From positions 35,018,421-35,082,420 of the forward strand of contig JBCFYV010000100.1 in the NCBI GenBank assembly GCA_039000515.1: 64,000 bases of DNA, given 5' to 3'. The notes beneath the pieces were generated by a model. That model was not told the origin of the DNA and did no database searches. It was given only the letters and a program-made list of their open reading frames with translations. The position numbers and the translations under genes were made by a program. The stretch comes from Timema cristinae. Taxonomy: Eukaryota > Arthropoda > Insecta > Phasmatodea > Timematidae. This document shows, one piece after another, positions 33,498 to 44,529 of this stretch. How positions within the stretch are numbered: the first letter of the stretch is position 1; each line of letters begins with the position of its first letter.

Positions 33498-33650
33498 GGT
33501 GCGGCATAAGGGAGCGCTAGTGTTTTTACACTTTTTATAGAATTGAAATTTTTTGGCCAAAATAAATATTTCTCCAGTAGTAACATAGAGTTTAGTTTTC
33601 TGCACATGCTAATATCAACAGATCTTGAATATATGTCGATTATAGTTTCA
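33498..33650. mobile_element. TTAA-type MITE, left half only
   Basis: TTAA at 33494-33497, then GGTGCGGCATAAGGGAGCGC, TTTTGGCCAAAATAAATATT, CATAGAGTTTAGTTTTCTGC and ATGCTAATATCAACAGATCT. The right arm is lost. Confidence 0.75.
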
Positions 33651-34294
33651 TTTTCGTCAGTTGGATTTGGTCACAATTGACCGTAATAAAATAGGTTCAA
33701 ACAAACTTGACCATATTTTGCATTAAAAGGTCAAGTAATCAATTTCATGATAAGATTCAATTTTCTTTTATTTAGTTCATGAATTATTAATAGAAAAATG
33801 CTACAATGTTATTTAAATAAGTTTATAAGGCCATTTTAATGTTCTAAGTAAAAATTTATAAAAAAAACATGTATCACAAAAATCTAGTGCCGCTACTAAT
33901 AACATAACTTAAGGGAATACAAGGGAGCCTCGAATTGTTTTTAACATTTGATTTTTTTCTCTTTGTCCATTGACCAATGGTATCAAGGCTCACGTGGTTC
34001 TAGACGCTATAACTTCCATACAGTGGTTCTCAATAGAGAGCAATTCCTTGTCAGCCGTTAAGTAATTACGTGTATCCACAAATAAGAGTTCCTATAAAAC
34101 AACAATAAAATAATAAAAAGTTTTTAAGTTTTCTAAAATGTTTGCCTACCAGAATTCTACTTCTTTTAATAACTAAGTTAATAACCCCTTTCACGACTAT
34201 TCCATTATCGCAGTTATCTCTTTAGATGACACTTGAATATTTTGTTCAATAATGTTAATAGTGTATTTGTATTTTGTTGGGCCAATATTTTATG
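33651..34294. other. AT-rich, nothing recognised
   Basis: No frame, repeat or RNA gene identified. Confidence 0.5.
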
Positions 34295-34298
34295 TTAA

Positions 34299-34640
34299 GG
34301 TGTTTATAGCAAAACTTATTTTGGTCAAAATAAATCAGTTTCAATACAAACATAGTTTAATTTTCTTAACGTGGTGACCTCAACAGCTCTTGATATCTGT
34401 TAAGGGTGTTCTGGAATTTAATGACAACATTTTTCTCTTCGCTTCGTTTAAAATGCTTCTCATCTAATGCTGCTTTGATCATGACAGATATTCAACAACT
34501 GTTGATATCATCATGCGAAGAAAATAAACTCTATATTTATATAGAAAAAATATTTGATATATTTTGACCAAAAACATGTTTTGTTATAAAAACTGCAAAA
34601 ACACTGTTTTTTTCTTGCTTGCCTTACATTCCCACGTTGG
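34299..34640. mobile_element. TTAA-type palindromic MITE, diverged copy
   Basis: TTAA at 34295-34298. Left arm keeps TTTTGGTCAAAATAAATCAG; right arm keeps GACAGATATTCAACAACTGT and ends near CCTTACATTCCCACG. The first codons of the 140-codon frame at 34564 lie in this element. Confidence 0.78.
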
Positions 34641-35300
34641 TTCGCTCTGTGTAACGTTTGACCGCAAATGTTCCGTTTCTCAGTGTTTTCCAAAACATTC
34701 CACGAATACCATTGCTACGCCCATACCTTTTGAGTACGGTTGTCGATGCCCTACCCACCCCTTCAACCGAAACCTATCACCAAATAGATTCCACCCCCGG
34801 CTCAATGAAATGAAATTGACCCAGATCCCTAGGAGCAACCCATTGCTCCATCTATTTGTTGAAGCGTTTGTCGGAGGTGCCTCTCGCCTTTCCATGAATC
34901 TTTGTCTTGGTCCAGCGCGCGTGCACACACGTTTCCCCGTCCCTCACCCCTTACCACATTCTAGCACCCACCAACCATCCAGTTAACCCTCCCTCCCTCT
35001 TATCACATAAAGGCTAGCGCTTCCGTTAAAATGACTATTTAAATTCCTCCAAACATTTATCGCAACCCTATCTCATTCTACCGATATTGTTTCTCCTTTG
35101 CGAATGTGTTTTATTCTGCGTCGCGAATCTTTAGGGAAAAGCCAAAAGGACACGCAGGACGATTTCAATAGGACATGCACAAACCTGGGTGGTCGCATAT
35201 TTTAAACATCACACGAGTCAAATTTTATGAAAAAGGAAATGTAATTCCTCCATGTCACCTTCTAAAACTAGTGGTTGGTAGCCTTTTTGGCCTCATTCGA
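34641..35300. other. Higher-G+C single-copy patch
   Basis: 34650-35010 is C-rich on the plus strand and open on both strands (plus to 34986, minus 34680-34928). The plus frame reads RCPTHPFNRNLSPNRFHPRL with no family resemblance. No convincing splice-bounded exon was seen. Confidence 0.35.
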
Positions 35301-35314
35301 GTTACAAACTTAAA

Positions 35315-35568
35315 TAATAATATTTAGCACCGCATCTTACTACCCGTTCGGGTTATAAGCTTTAAGTACTAATTACGTTACTGGATTTAGGAATTGGGAA
35401 GGTTGAATTAGAGGAAGTGAGCCCGCATTTGCGTGGAGGGATAGTGGAAAACCATTTAGGAAAAACCACCCCCAGTTCACCCGACCAAGATTCGAACCTC
35501 GATCTCCTCATCCTCAGCAATCGAGCACAACACGACTAGCGCGTTAGCCAACTACGCCACCGAGGCGG
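35315..35568 (-). repeat. SINE family A, full length
   Basis: Flanked by a perfect 14-bp duplication GTTACAAACTTAAA (35301-35314, 35569-35582). Minus strand: CGGTGGCGTAGTTGGCTAAC head, GAGGTTCGAATCTTGGTCGG B box, CCACGCAAATGCGGGCTCAC body, GGGTAGTAAGATGCGGTGCT tail. Confidence 0.93.
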
Positions 35569-35764
35569 GTTACAAACTTAAAAAAAGGTCCCACGAACAC
35601 TCATTGTTTCTCCAATCTACTTTTTCATTCTCTCTAAAATTATATCTTATATTTATTCCTTAAAATCCACCTTTTTCAAAGACTTATAGTGAAAAGTAAT
35701 AAAATTAATAAAATTTATATTTTCATAAAAAAATATTTAGTTTTCTTATAACATTACATACCGT

Positions 35765-36010
35765 GGACCTGCTTCGGTGGCCCTACGGTATAAGGCGTTA
35801 TTCTAGTGTTGAAATAGACTGCCGATGATAGTAAAATCGGGGTTAGAATCCCTGTCTGATGTACGGAGTTTGATTTTTTCCAAAATTGTTTTCCACTCTC
35901 GTACGCAAATGCGGGTACACTTATATGTGTAGCCTTCTTAACCCCTAAAAGCATTAGCGTAATTAGTACATATGCGTATAACCCGAATAGGTAGCATTAT
36001 GCGGAGTGAT
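35765..36010 (+). repeat. SINE family C, nearly full length
   Basis: CGGTGGCCCTACGGTATAAG head, GACTGCCGATGATAGTAAAA, GGGGTTAGAATCCCTGTCTG B box, CGCAAATGCGGGTACAC body, CGTATAACCCGAATAGGTAG tail. Confidence 0.88.
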
Positions 36011-36439
36011 ATAACCGATTAGGAGTGGTCAAGGTTAGTTTAGTTACACTCTAAAATTATTTGAAGGTATTTGCTATATTTGTCAGCTTAGAAGACATAG
36101 CTATTGACTTTAATGACGACATAATTTTATTAGACATTCGACAAGATTTTCGCAAGATCGACCACTTTTCCGGCCACCTTCTCTAAATTACCTTTAAAAA
36201 TCAAAAATTGCTCCTAAAAAAACACTTAAATACAGGGAAGTTCTCATAAAAATAAATTGTACGGAACTCCGCATGAACTTTCTCGCTCTATTGTTTAAAA
36301 GTGGAGACATTTACTCAAAATTCGTACACTAGCAAAACTGAGAACAAATTGCGCTATACGTACGTAAAACATTTTCTGACTCGTGGTTTTAAATTTCATA
36401 ATTTTATTTGAAAGAATTAACGTCTTCACTTATGTATTT

Positions 36440-37080
36440 GGATCATTACAAAATATCGATATTGGGTCCCTGAGAGTCAACATTTCGTATTAAAAATTTT
36501 GACTTCCTGTTAAAATTTTCATCATTTTAATAGGGGATGCATATCTTATGGTTTTCGCATTGCTATTAAATTTCTCTTTGATCAATTTTAACCAATAAAA
36601 TAGGTAATTATGACTATTGAGTCTAAAATGAGAGAGAGATAATCGTTAGAGCCGATTTTGAGAAAATGGAATTTTTCCCTTTTCATCCTCTAGTAAACGG
36701 CTATTAATTTTCGGTTGGACAGACACACATACAGGCGAGGCGGCATTGCGAAAATTACTGTTTAGGATTCAGGGAGTCATGCGACGTTGACATCCATCAA
36801 CATATCGGGTTATATTTTTTTGACGATCACAATACTTGCTCTACCTGTAAGATAGCGAGAAAGTAAAATATTGATATTGGGTCCTTAAGGGTCAACACTT
36901 CGTATTAAAATGTCGACTTCCGGTTTAAAAATTTGGACATTTTATTAAGGGTTGCACATCTTATGTTTATTACATTGCTATTAAATTCCTCATTTATAAA
37001 TTTTGACTAGTAAAATAGGTAAATATTGACTCTTGAATCTAAAATGATAGAGATCATTTTTGGACAAACATTGTAGCATC
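36440..37080 (-). repeat. Dispersed repeat G, with a duplicated block
   Basis: Two approximately 200-bp versions of the same block (36452-36650 and 36865-37060), both with GATATTGGGTCC, GTCAACA, CGTATTAAAA, GACTTCC and TTGACTCTTGAATCTAAAATG-type words, 413 bp apart. Between them is the AAAATCGGCTCTAACGATTA / GGACAGACA part of repeat G. On the minus strand this matches the right half of the 17.1-kb copy. Confidence 0.7.
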
Positions 37081-37494
37081 CAAAAGGGGCAGATGCCAAC
37101 AAAATACATCGAAAATATAAACACTACAAAAAAAAAAGGGGGGGGGGGGGTTTAACCCAGAGCGAGTGCTGAGGAGTTATTAACGTGACCCTCTATCTCA
37201 TCCAGACGGCAAGAGACTTCAGCCTCAGTAAAGTTCATATTAAACCAAAACGTTTGACGGATTACCTTGGGAATGATGGGGTAAATATATAATAAGAATT
37301 AGTATAAGTCAAAGTTAGTCGATATTTATTAGCCATAACTCAATTAGATTTTTAACAGTTCCTCCAAATATATACATTGTTGATGTTGCGAAGTGTAAAG
37401 AAAATAGAATAAATTCATAACAACTATTAATTGAAGTCAAAGCTAAAGAGTCAGATGGTAAATATTCATCAGATTACTTAATGTTAACTTAAGA

Positions 37495-37860
37495 TGTCGC
37501 CCATTAGAAATGGCGCATAGTAAAAACAACATGACAATTTGGATTCCATCATTAAACATTAATCCTTTAAAAAAAAACCTAGTCAATGACAACAAGACAA
37601 TCTAATATATATGTCCATTAGGAATGGTACTTAGCGTATGACAATAAGATATGTTAAATTCAAATACTAAATATTCGTCCATACTAAATGGCTCGTAGCG
37701 TATGACAATAAGATATATATTAAATTCAAATACTAACATATGTGTCCATAATAAATGGCTCATAGCGTAAGATATGTTAAATTTAAGTTCTAAATATCTG
37801 CCCACCAAGAAAAGACACATAGCGTATCACAATAAGATAAACTAATTCAAATGCTAACAT
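37495..37860 (-). repeat. Minisatellite, 66-bp unit
   Basis: About four copies of a 66-bp unit with GTCCATTAGGAATGG, TAGCGTATGACAATAAGATA and TTAAATTCAAATACTAA; an older, damaged copy lies at 37495-37560. Because 66 is a multiple of three, one minus-strand frame stays open through 37602-37820 with repeating VFEFNI and related segments at 22-residue spacing. This may be coincidental. Confidence 0.8.
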
Positions 37861-38054
37861 AGTTCCCGCGAACATTAATTTAAACAATACAGTACATAAT
37901 CGATATAATCGATTAGTCGTGACTCTACTGGCGCTAAGTCGCCCTGACCTTGCAAATAAGGTGATCTAAAAAAAAACTATGTTCTTAACTGTCAGATTTT
38001 TTTTAGGTTATTTGAAATTAAAGCCAAAATTGAATTTAGAAAAGATTTACATTA

Positions 38055-39182
38055 GAAATTAGATTATTAAAATAAATTATATTGACTATTAATTAAGTGT
38101 ATTATTTATGAAGAGTCAATGGACTGAGTGGCAAAGTTGTTGTTACAACAGAAAATCAATTACAATCAATAATTGTGAGTGAAAGTAAATTATGTAATGA
38201 GAAAAAGTTTTTAATTAGGTTAAAAGTAATAAATTGAACCGTTAAAAAGACATTAAAAATGTGAGTCGAAAAAGTACATATACAATAAAACAATAAAACA
38301 TATTAAAATACATGTGTTATAGACAATTAGTTAAAATAAAATAGGGTGTATAATATTGATAAACAAGATAAAATTATGGTTAGAAATAGAGTTCCATAGA
38401 GAATTGAGCCTGGCTTTGCATAAAAGTATTTAGTTGGTTTGTTATAAAAAAATTAAAAAAATTATTCTATTCAGGATTTTATGTAATTACATTTATACAA
38501 CCCATAAATATATTAAGACAAGTGTAGATGAAATATGGGATAGTATAGATGAAACTTATAATATAGTGTAATAAGATAAAAGTCAAATGACACAGATTGG
38601 AATTTTGTGAAAACAAAGAAATTTTTTTTATATATAAGTTGAAATCTATTCTTATCTGGGAGAATTTGAATTCCCTTGTTCCTTGAGAATGGGGGTTGTT
38701 TAATCACAATTCCGACATGTTTCGGCGCTCGATGGCACCATCCTCAGGTCATAGATGAATCCTGAAATGAGTTCTTTGCACGAAGAATAACAAACCAACT
38801 AAAAACTTTTATGCAAAGCCTAGGCTCAATTCTCTATGGAACTCTATTTCTAACCATAATTTTATCTTGTTTATCAATATTATACACCCTATTTTATTTT
38901 AACTAATTGTCTATAACACATGTATTTTAATATGTTTTATTGTTTTATTGTATATGTACTTTTTCGACTCACATTTTTAATGTGTTTTTAACGGTTCAAT
39001 TTATTACTTTTAACCTAATTAAAAACTTTTTCTCATTACATAATTTACTTTCACTCACAATTATTGATTGTAATTGATTTTCTGTTGTAACAACAACTTT
39101 GCCACTCAGTCCATTGACTCTTCATAAATAATACACTTAATTAATATTGACAATATAATTTATTTTAATAATCTAATTTCTA
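38055..39182. repeat. Large palindrome, about 395-bp arms
   Basis: The left arm (38055-38450) and right arm (38787-39182) are nearly perfect inverted copies; for example GAGTCAATGGACTGAGTGGC at left and its complement at 39106-39125. The roughly 340-bp spacer holds a hammerhead-like core (38714-38747, minus). Head-to-head inverted copies joined through a terminal unit are known for Penelope-like elements, so a Penelope-like origin is possible; no coding region remains to test this. Confidence 0.8.
38714..38747 (-). ncRNA. Hammerhead-ribozyme-like core
   Basis: Read on the minus strand: CTGAGGA (CUGANGA box, 38747-38741), then GGTGC-CATCGA-GCGCC forming a 5-bp stem II with one U-G pair. GAAA follows (38723-38720), then CATGTC, which can close a two-base-pair stem III and supply the GUC cleavage triplet. 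All invariant core bases are present in order. Stem I pairing outside the core is weak, only the first pair being clear, so activity is uncertain. Short-stem-III hammerheads of this form are known in Penelope-like retroelements. Confidence 0.5.
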
Positions 39183-39261
39183 TCTTTTTCATATCTTTTA
39201 ATTTGATATATATCCTTATCTAATAGAACTTAATATATTAGTATACGGCACCTTTACCCCT

Positions 39262-39316
39262 GCGTGCGCACACGCACACACACACACACAACACACACAC
39301 ACACACACACACACAA
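39262..39316. repeat. (CA)n microsatellite
   Basis: A CA array with minor interruptions, preceded by CGTGCGCACACG. Confidence 0.9.
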
Positions 39317-39928
39317 CCCCTTTTACAGCCACCCAATATATTTATATTGAAACGATATTGTCATATTACGTCCACTTTCTAGTGAAAGCCCTCCCACCGC
39401 CCCAGAATATTTAGCTTTCTACACCTTTTTTTTCCCTTTTAAGAAGAAAAAAATATTTTTTACTGTTTTTCAATTGCCACATATAGTGCACATACATTTA
39501 AATGAATGTCAAGGGTCTAGATTTCATCAGAGCCGAGTGTACGTAGCTCTTCAACCGAGTATTCGAATAAACTAACCTACTTTTATTTATTTTTCCGTTC
39601 GTGGGTAAAACAATCGTGCCATTTGTAAAAAAACAATACTTTATTAAAATTGCGTTTGCGAGGGCTGCTTTCTCTTTGACACTTATTTGCCACAACGTTT
39701 TATTTGATCGTTGGAAAGGAACTTTTATAACTTTTAAAAGTTCAAATGGGCTTAAAATACACATAGGGTGAACCTTAGGCTTCTACTAGAATTTAAATCT
39801 GTTGTTTCATGCTTACTTAGAAGATAATCAAAAAGTCATCTCTCTGCCATTAGTTATATACACACATATATATATACCACACAACACACACACAATGATA
39901 AAAATGTTTAGTACGCATTCTATACTAC
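39317..39928. other. Non-coding, one unassigned frame
   Basis: The 88-codon minus frame at 39498-39764 (contains KEKAALANAILIKYCF) has no domain I can name. A further TA/CA microsatellite lies at 39857-39895. Confidence 0.4.
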
Positions 39929-39932
39929 TTAA

Positions 39933-40975
39933 GATGGGATGAAGGAAGGGGATGCGAGATTTTACCAGTAATTTTGCAGTTTTTACAGAAAAATATTTTT
40001 TTGTTGTTGCTAAAATTAATAAAATATTGCTCCACTACAAACGTTGTTTAATTTTCTTCCTTTATGGTAAAATAAACACTTCTTGAATATTTTTCATGAG
40101 CACAGTGGCATTGGATGATAAACTTTTTAAATGAAGAGAAAAAGTAGTCATTAAATTCCAGGACCCTCTTGACAGATATTTAAAAGAAAATGGGTGTGTG
40201 TACTTATGTACGCGCGTGAGAAGTTATACTTCTTTGGCATCATTAAAAAATAGTTTTTAATTGCATGCAAATAATTAATTACAATAAAATGATAATATTT
40301 AGTATTAATTATGTTAAATAATAATATTTTAATTTATATCAATAAATAATACATACGAATAGTTAACCTCAATTATATTGGAGCACTTTAAAAAGTCTAA
40401 AAGCACAATTTTTTTCACAAATATTTACGAATAGTAAATAATATTAATCAAAATATTCTATTTAAATCACTACTGAATATAATTTATTAGCACATATATA
40501 ATTCGCACTTGTATGAAACTAAAACACGTGTTGTGAATGTAGAAACTAGAAACTTGTGGATAAATATTATATATATGAAAACAGTGATCAGAGGCGACGA
40601 GCGTAACATAGAGAAAGGAATAACATAGTATACATTTCTCTATGAGCGTACCAACATGCGCGACTAACAGAGGTTCTATTTCTATTTTGTTGGTAGCTTT
40701 TTTTTTTCGAGACTTAGTGAGCGGTTTACCTTCAACCTGTTACTTTTGTGTTACAGTGATGCGCGCGCATCTTAAAATTTCACTCTCATCATTTTTTCAT
40801 AACGCGCCTAAAGAAGTATAACTTCAAAAATAATCTGTGGTCACTATGTGAAGAAAATAAAATTCTATGTTTGTAATGGAGCAATAATTATTATTTTTTG
40901 GCCAAAAAAAAAAAGTTTTACAATAAAAACTGTAAAAGCGCTGGATCTTTATCGCACCCCTTCTATCCCACCTTT
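39933..40975. mobile_element. TTAA-type MITE interrupted by another element
   Basis: Left TTAA at 39929-39932. Left arm 39933-40190 has TTTTGCAGTTTTTACAG, GTTTAATTTTCTTCC and CTTGACAGATATT. The right arm resumes at about 40836 (GAAGAAAATAAAATTCTATG, TTTTTTGGCCAAAA, ACAATAAAAACTGTAAAAGC) and ends near TATCCCACC. The intervening 640 bp is a separate insertion. Confidence 0.75.
40191..40835. mobile_element. Nested foldback element, unclassified
   Basis: About 640 bp splitting the TTAA MITE. Near the left end is GAAGTTATACTTCTTTGGC (40210-40228), and near the right end its inverted copy GCCTAAAGAAGTATAACTTC (40806-40825). The terminal word is itself palindromic. The interior is AT-rich, with an internal inverted pair around ACATAGAGAAAGGAATAACA (40607) and TTTCTCTATG (40636). 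No coding capacity; exact borders and superfamily are unresolved. Confidence 0.65.
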
Positions 40976-41150
40976 ATCATCCCCAACACTGACCCCCAAA
41001 ATAATTCGATTCCTTACACGAATTATAAATATCTTCAACAACATCCGGAATCAAACCAGTGTCACCCAGTCCAATTTGAGAGAGAAATCGTGGTGAAAGG
41101 TAATAGTGCCCAGTACACCTACGCTCTTATGGTTCAGGGTGTGTGATATT

Positions 41151-41560
41151 CCCTGTAAAAAAATATTGTAAAGAATCCTGTAAAACAAAGCTTCAAATCA
41201 TCCATCATGTCAATATAAAAACAAAACTTTTTTTTTTACTTATTCTTTTTGAAAATACAGTCCTACCATCACTGTATAGCCCCCTCCATCTTTTTATCCT
41301 ACCTCCTATTTTCATCTCATTCCTACCCCCGCCCCCTTCACCAACCCCACTTTTCCTTCAACAACTTTTTTTTTCCAACGACTATATAATATACTATCGA
41401 CATTTTTATGAGGAATAAATTAAATTTTCAAAATAAAATATATCCTATGTTACTCGCTGATAATGTATCTTTATATTGGTGAAAGAATTTTTTAAATAGG
41501 TCCAGTAGTTTTTGAGTTCATCCATTACAAAAAAAAATCTTTCCTCTTTATAATAATATT
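41151..41560 (+). repeat. Dispersed repeat F, second copy
   Basis: Matches 11558-11985 throughout (AATATTGTAAAGAATCCTGT, AACGACTATATAATATACTA, GTTTTTGAGTTCATCCATTA, TCTTTCCTCTTTATAATAAT). It ends in ATAATAATATTATTATAGAT, duplicated once. Confidence 0.8.
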
Positions 41561-41899
41561 ATTATAGATACTATAATAATATTATTATAGATACCATAAG
41601 TTAAGTTAGATTTTAAATCTTTCTACGACATATATCTTTGTTCGGAAATTGTACCTTAAGGCGGTCGCTTTCTTGAGGGGAAATAGGGTCGCACTGCAAT
41701 ATTTCTTATGGGCATGACAATTATGTAGCATTTTACATTCTGACACTGTTAAAAATGACTTTTATTTTAAATTTTGTTCTCAGAGCTCCGAAATTTAATT
41801 AGAAACGTGGTCGAAAGTGAGCTTAATTCATCTTCATATAATTTTACTTTATCTTGATCCCTCGGAGAAAGATGTATTGTAATATTTAAAAATATCGGA

Positions 41900-42120
41900 C
41901 TCAAGATTTTGATAAATGTTGGCGTTTCATGACTCCCTGAAACCAAAAGTGGCTTTCGCGATGCCGTCTGTCTCTCTTGCCTTAGAGCCTAAACCATTTT
42001 ACCGATAGGGCTGAAACTTGATATATTATGTTTTGATAAGGTTCCTCCGAGGAATTTTTGAAATTAAATATCCAACCCTAAAATTAAAATCCATTCTAAT
42101 GATTTTGATTAATTTTTTTA
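41900..42120 (+). repeat. Dispersed repeat G, copy
   Basis: GTTGGCGTTTCATGACTCCC, GCGATGCCGTCTGTCTCTC, GAGCCTAAACCATTTTACCG, TTGATAAGGTTCCTCCGAGG and AATCCATTCTAATGATTTTG in the standard order. Confidence 0.78.
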
Positions 42121-42623
42121 TCTAGACATTGTTTAATATTGCAAATAAAATGGCACCTAACATTTTCACATGCCAAGCTTTTTATTCTTTTCTTCAAACC
42201 ATCCAATATTTGAATCCTTCTTATTCCTAAGCCCCTCTTTCCCTCACCCTTTCCTTCCATGACATTGTGCAGAAGGCAGTTTCCCCTTAAGGATGTTTCC
42301 GATCCAGTTTGCAAACAAATATCTCTATATTAAGATTAAAGAGAGAAAGTCTTAGTGATGCATCATACCATTATTTGTAAAATTATAATACTTAAATTGC
42401 AGGGTTTTTAATCCTACGAAGACGTGTATTTATTATATATTTAACTTTCATTTCGGAGTGAGTCATATTTTGAATAACAAACCACTCCTTAAGTAACGCG
42501 GAATTTCTAGACCTCTGCAACGCGTTTCCGAGTTCTAGTAGAACGGCCTCTTTAAATAGTATAGCATAGATAAAACGGAATGAGGATACGATCCTCTCAG
42601 ATGCTGCTTGTCATTTTAACACG

Positions 42624-42885
42624 CCCCATGACGCGCCTAGGTGGCGTAGTTAGCTGACGCGCTAGTTTCCTCTTGAGCTAGACTACCGAGCACGCGTAGA
42701 TTAGGTTATAATCTTGGTTGGGTGAACTGGGTATGGTTTCTCCTAAATGGTTTTTCACACTCCTTCCACGCAAATGCGGGTTCACTTCCTCTAAATTCAA
42801 CCTTTACCATTCCTAGCACATTACCGTAATTAGTACTTAAGCGTACAAACCGAAAGGGTAGCAAGACGCGGTGCTACAAAAAAAA
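42624..42885 (+). repeat. SINE family A, full length
   Basis: GGTGGCGTAGTTAGCTGACG head, TAGATTAGGTTATAATCTTG at the B box (mutated), CCACGCAAATGCGGGTTCAC body, GGGTAGCAAGACGCGGTGCT tail and A-run. Flanks share an imperfect ACACGCCC/ACACGGCC word. Confidence 0.88.
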
Positions 42886-43419
42886 AACACGGCCTGTAAA
42901 ATAAAACCTACTGTCCACTTCATCGCTCAGCACTTTCGCTGACCTCTCTCTCTATCCAACTACGCCAATATGGTGTTGTTTTTTCTGTCCCGGTGAAATT
43001 TTTCTTTCAATCATTTTTCTGCTGACACTTGTCATGGGAATATGTTGTAGCTTGGTACAGGGGTAGCCCCCAATATCTCCTGCCCCCTCTTCCCCTAAGT
43101 GCCCTGTAGTGCTTCCCACTTGGCGTCCGAACTTGATTGGTTTGTGCGCCCGTCAGTGGATTAGAGGAGAGGGGTGGAATTCTTCTCTAGTTGACTACCT
43201 AGAGCAGTGATGCCAACTATATGGCACGTTTTGGGTGGCACGCCGACAAGAAAATAAATAAATAAATGGTACGGTGCACCGCACCAACATTCTCCCGCTT
43301 TTATCTTAAAATAGATGTAAGTTACTAAGAACTCATAAGATTTGGGAAATGAAATAATAGGTTGTTGTATAAAACTACACCAAAGTTGATGAATTAACTA
43401 ATATACTGTTACTTTGTGG
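42886..43419. other. Non-coding with a hAT left-end scrap
   Basis: CAGTGATGCCAACTATATGG at 43206 looks like the left end of a hAT element, followed by (AAAT)n-type repeats. No matching right end was found, so I do not delimit it. The upstream 300 bases show nothing recognisable. Confidence 0.4.
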
Positions 43420-44529
43420 CAGTGGTTCCCAAACTTTCTCTACTCAAGAACCATTTTCACAATCAGCTGAGTTGTACGAACCCCCTGAGAAATATCCATA
43501 GCCACACACTTAATTTTATACCTATTTTTTAATGAAAGTTAGTTATTAATTGCAATTAAAAGGTTTAATACCTTTAAATTAACCGACTATATTATTATTG
43601 GTATCGCGTCTTACTACCCGTTCGTGTTATACGCACTTACGCTAGTGTGTAATGGTAGGGTTATTGTGATATGAAATGAAGGACCTACAGTTTAACGTGG
43701 AATCCGAACCACGGTGGAGGCCTGGCATTCCCCACATTCACAAGATGTCTTGTCAGAGGTGAAGGAAGGGTTTGGAAATCAGATAAATCTGTGCCGGGAC
43801 CGAGGATTGAACCCCGGCCGCCAGCACTAAAGTCTGACACCTTACCCCTAGACCACCAGGTCACCTAACCGACTATAGCTCCAGTAGGTACTTTGGGATA
43901 CACCATAAAAAATAATGAATAATATTGAAACTACGTAGTTACAAGTTCAAAATTTTTTTACATTTATTTCAAAAATTAAAACTGAAATTAAATAAGTACA
44001 GTAGTAACATTTTCTTATATTTATTTTCACAATAAGATCACATTTCAGATGTTTTTTTTAAAGTGGTACTGGAAGTTGATACTTTGACATAACTGAAATA
44101 CCATCTTGTAATCACAAAATTCCATGGCAGGTGATTTAAGTTTCAAAATTGTTTACAACTTTTAACAGCTACTCACCTCTTCGCGTGTCTTAGTGATACG
44201 GGTACGCTTCCAACGGATGGCACAATATTTAATGTCAGGAACCACAGACATAAATAAAGTCTTAAGTCAATTTCAGCACTGAGACTGTTTCTGTTGTGAA
44301 GAGCGAAACTAATTATCGATGAGGGAGTATAAAAATTAAACGTAGATTCCTGAAGAGATAATGAACAGAAACCTCAACAAGTTTAGGTAATAGAATCTTG
44401 TAAATGTGCCTCACATAATTTCACAACTCGTTTGTTAAAAATCTGACATTAAGGAAATATTTTGTCGGATCCCTTGGAAGATTTCGCTAATCCCCAGAGG
44501 ATGTATGAACCACAGTTTTGGAACCAATG
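43420..44529. mobile_element. hAT non-autonomous element carrying a SINE
   Basis: Starts CAGTGGTTCCCAAACTTTCT and ends, inverted, CATTGGTTCCAAAACTGTGG. Both are matches to the common hAT terminus CAGTGGTTCCCAAA. Flanking octamers CTTTGTGG and TGCTGTGG agree at five of eight positions, so the duplication has decayed. A SINE B copy is nested at 43592-43866. Without the SINE, the element is about 820 bp. No transposase is left. Confidence 0.75.
43592..43866 (-). repeat. SINE family B, full length
   Basis: Flanked by a perfect AACCGACTAT (extendable to 12 bp) at 43581-43590 and 43867-43876. Minus strand: GTGACCTGGTGGTCTAGGGG head (A box), GGGGTTCAATCCTCGGTCCC (B box), ATTTCCAAACCCTTCCTTCA, CCTCCACCGTGGTTCGGATT, and a tail with AACACGAACGGGTAGTAAGA. 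The insertion is younger than the surrounding hAT element. Confidence 0.94.

Noticed and set aside
34564..34986. 140-codon plus-strand frame
   Set aside because: It starts inside a TTAA MITE, shows no domain, and is rich in Pro/His from a C-rich stretch.
39498..39764. 88-codon minus frame
   Set aside because: Could be a decayed transposase piece, but no diagnostic residues are visible.
43206..43240. Left end of another hAT element
   Set aside because: CAGTGATGCC terminus present but no right end or target duplication found, so borders cannot be given.
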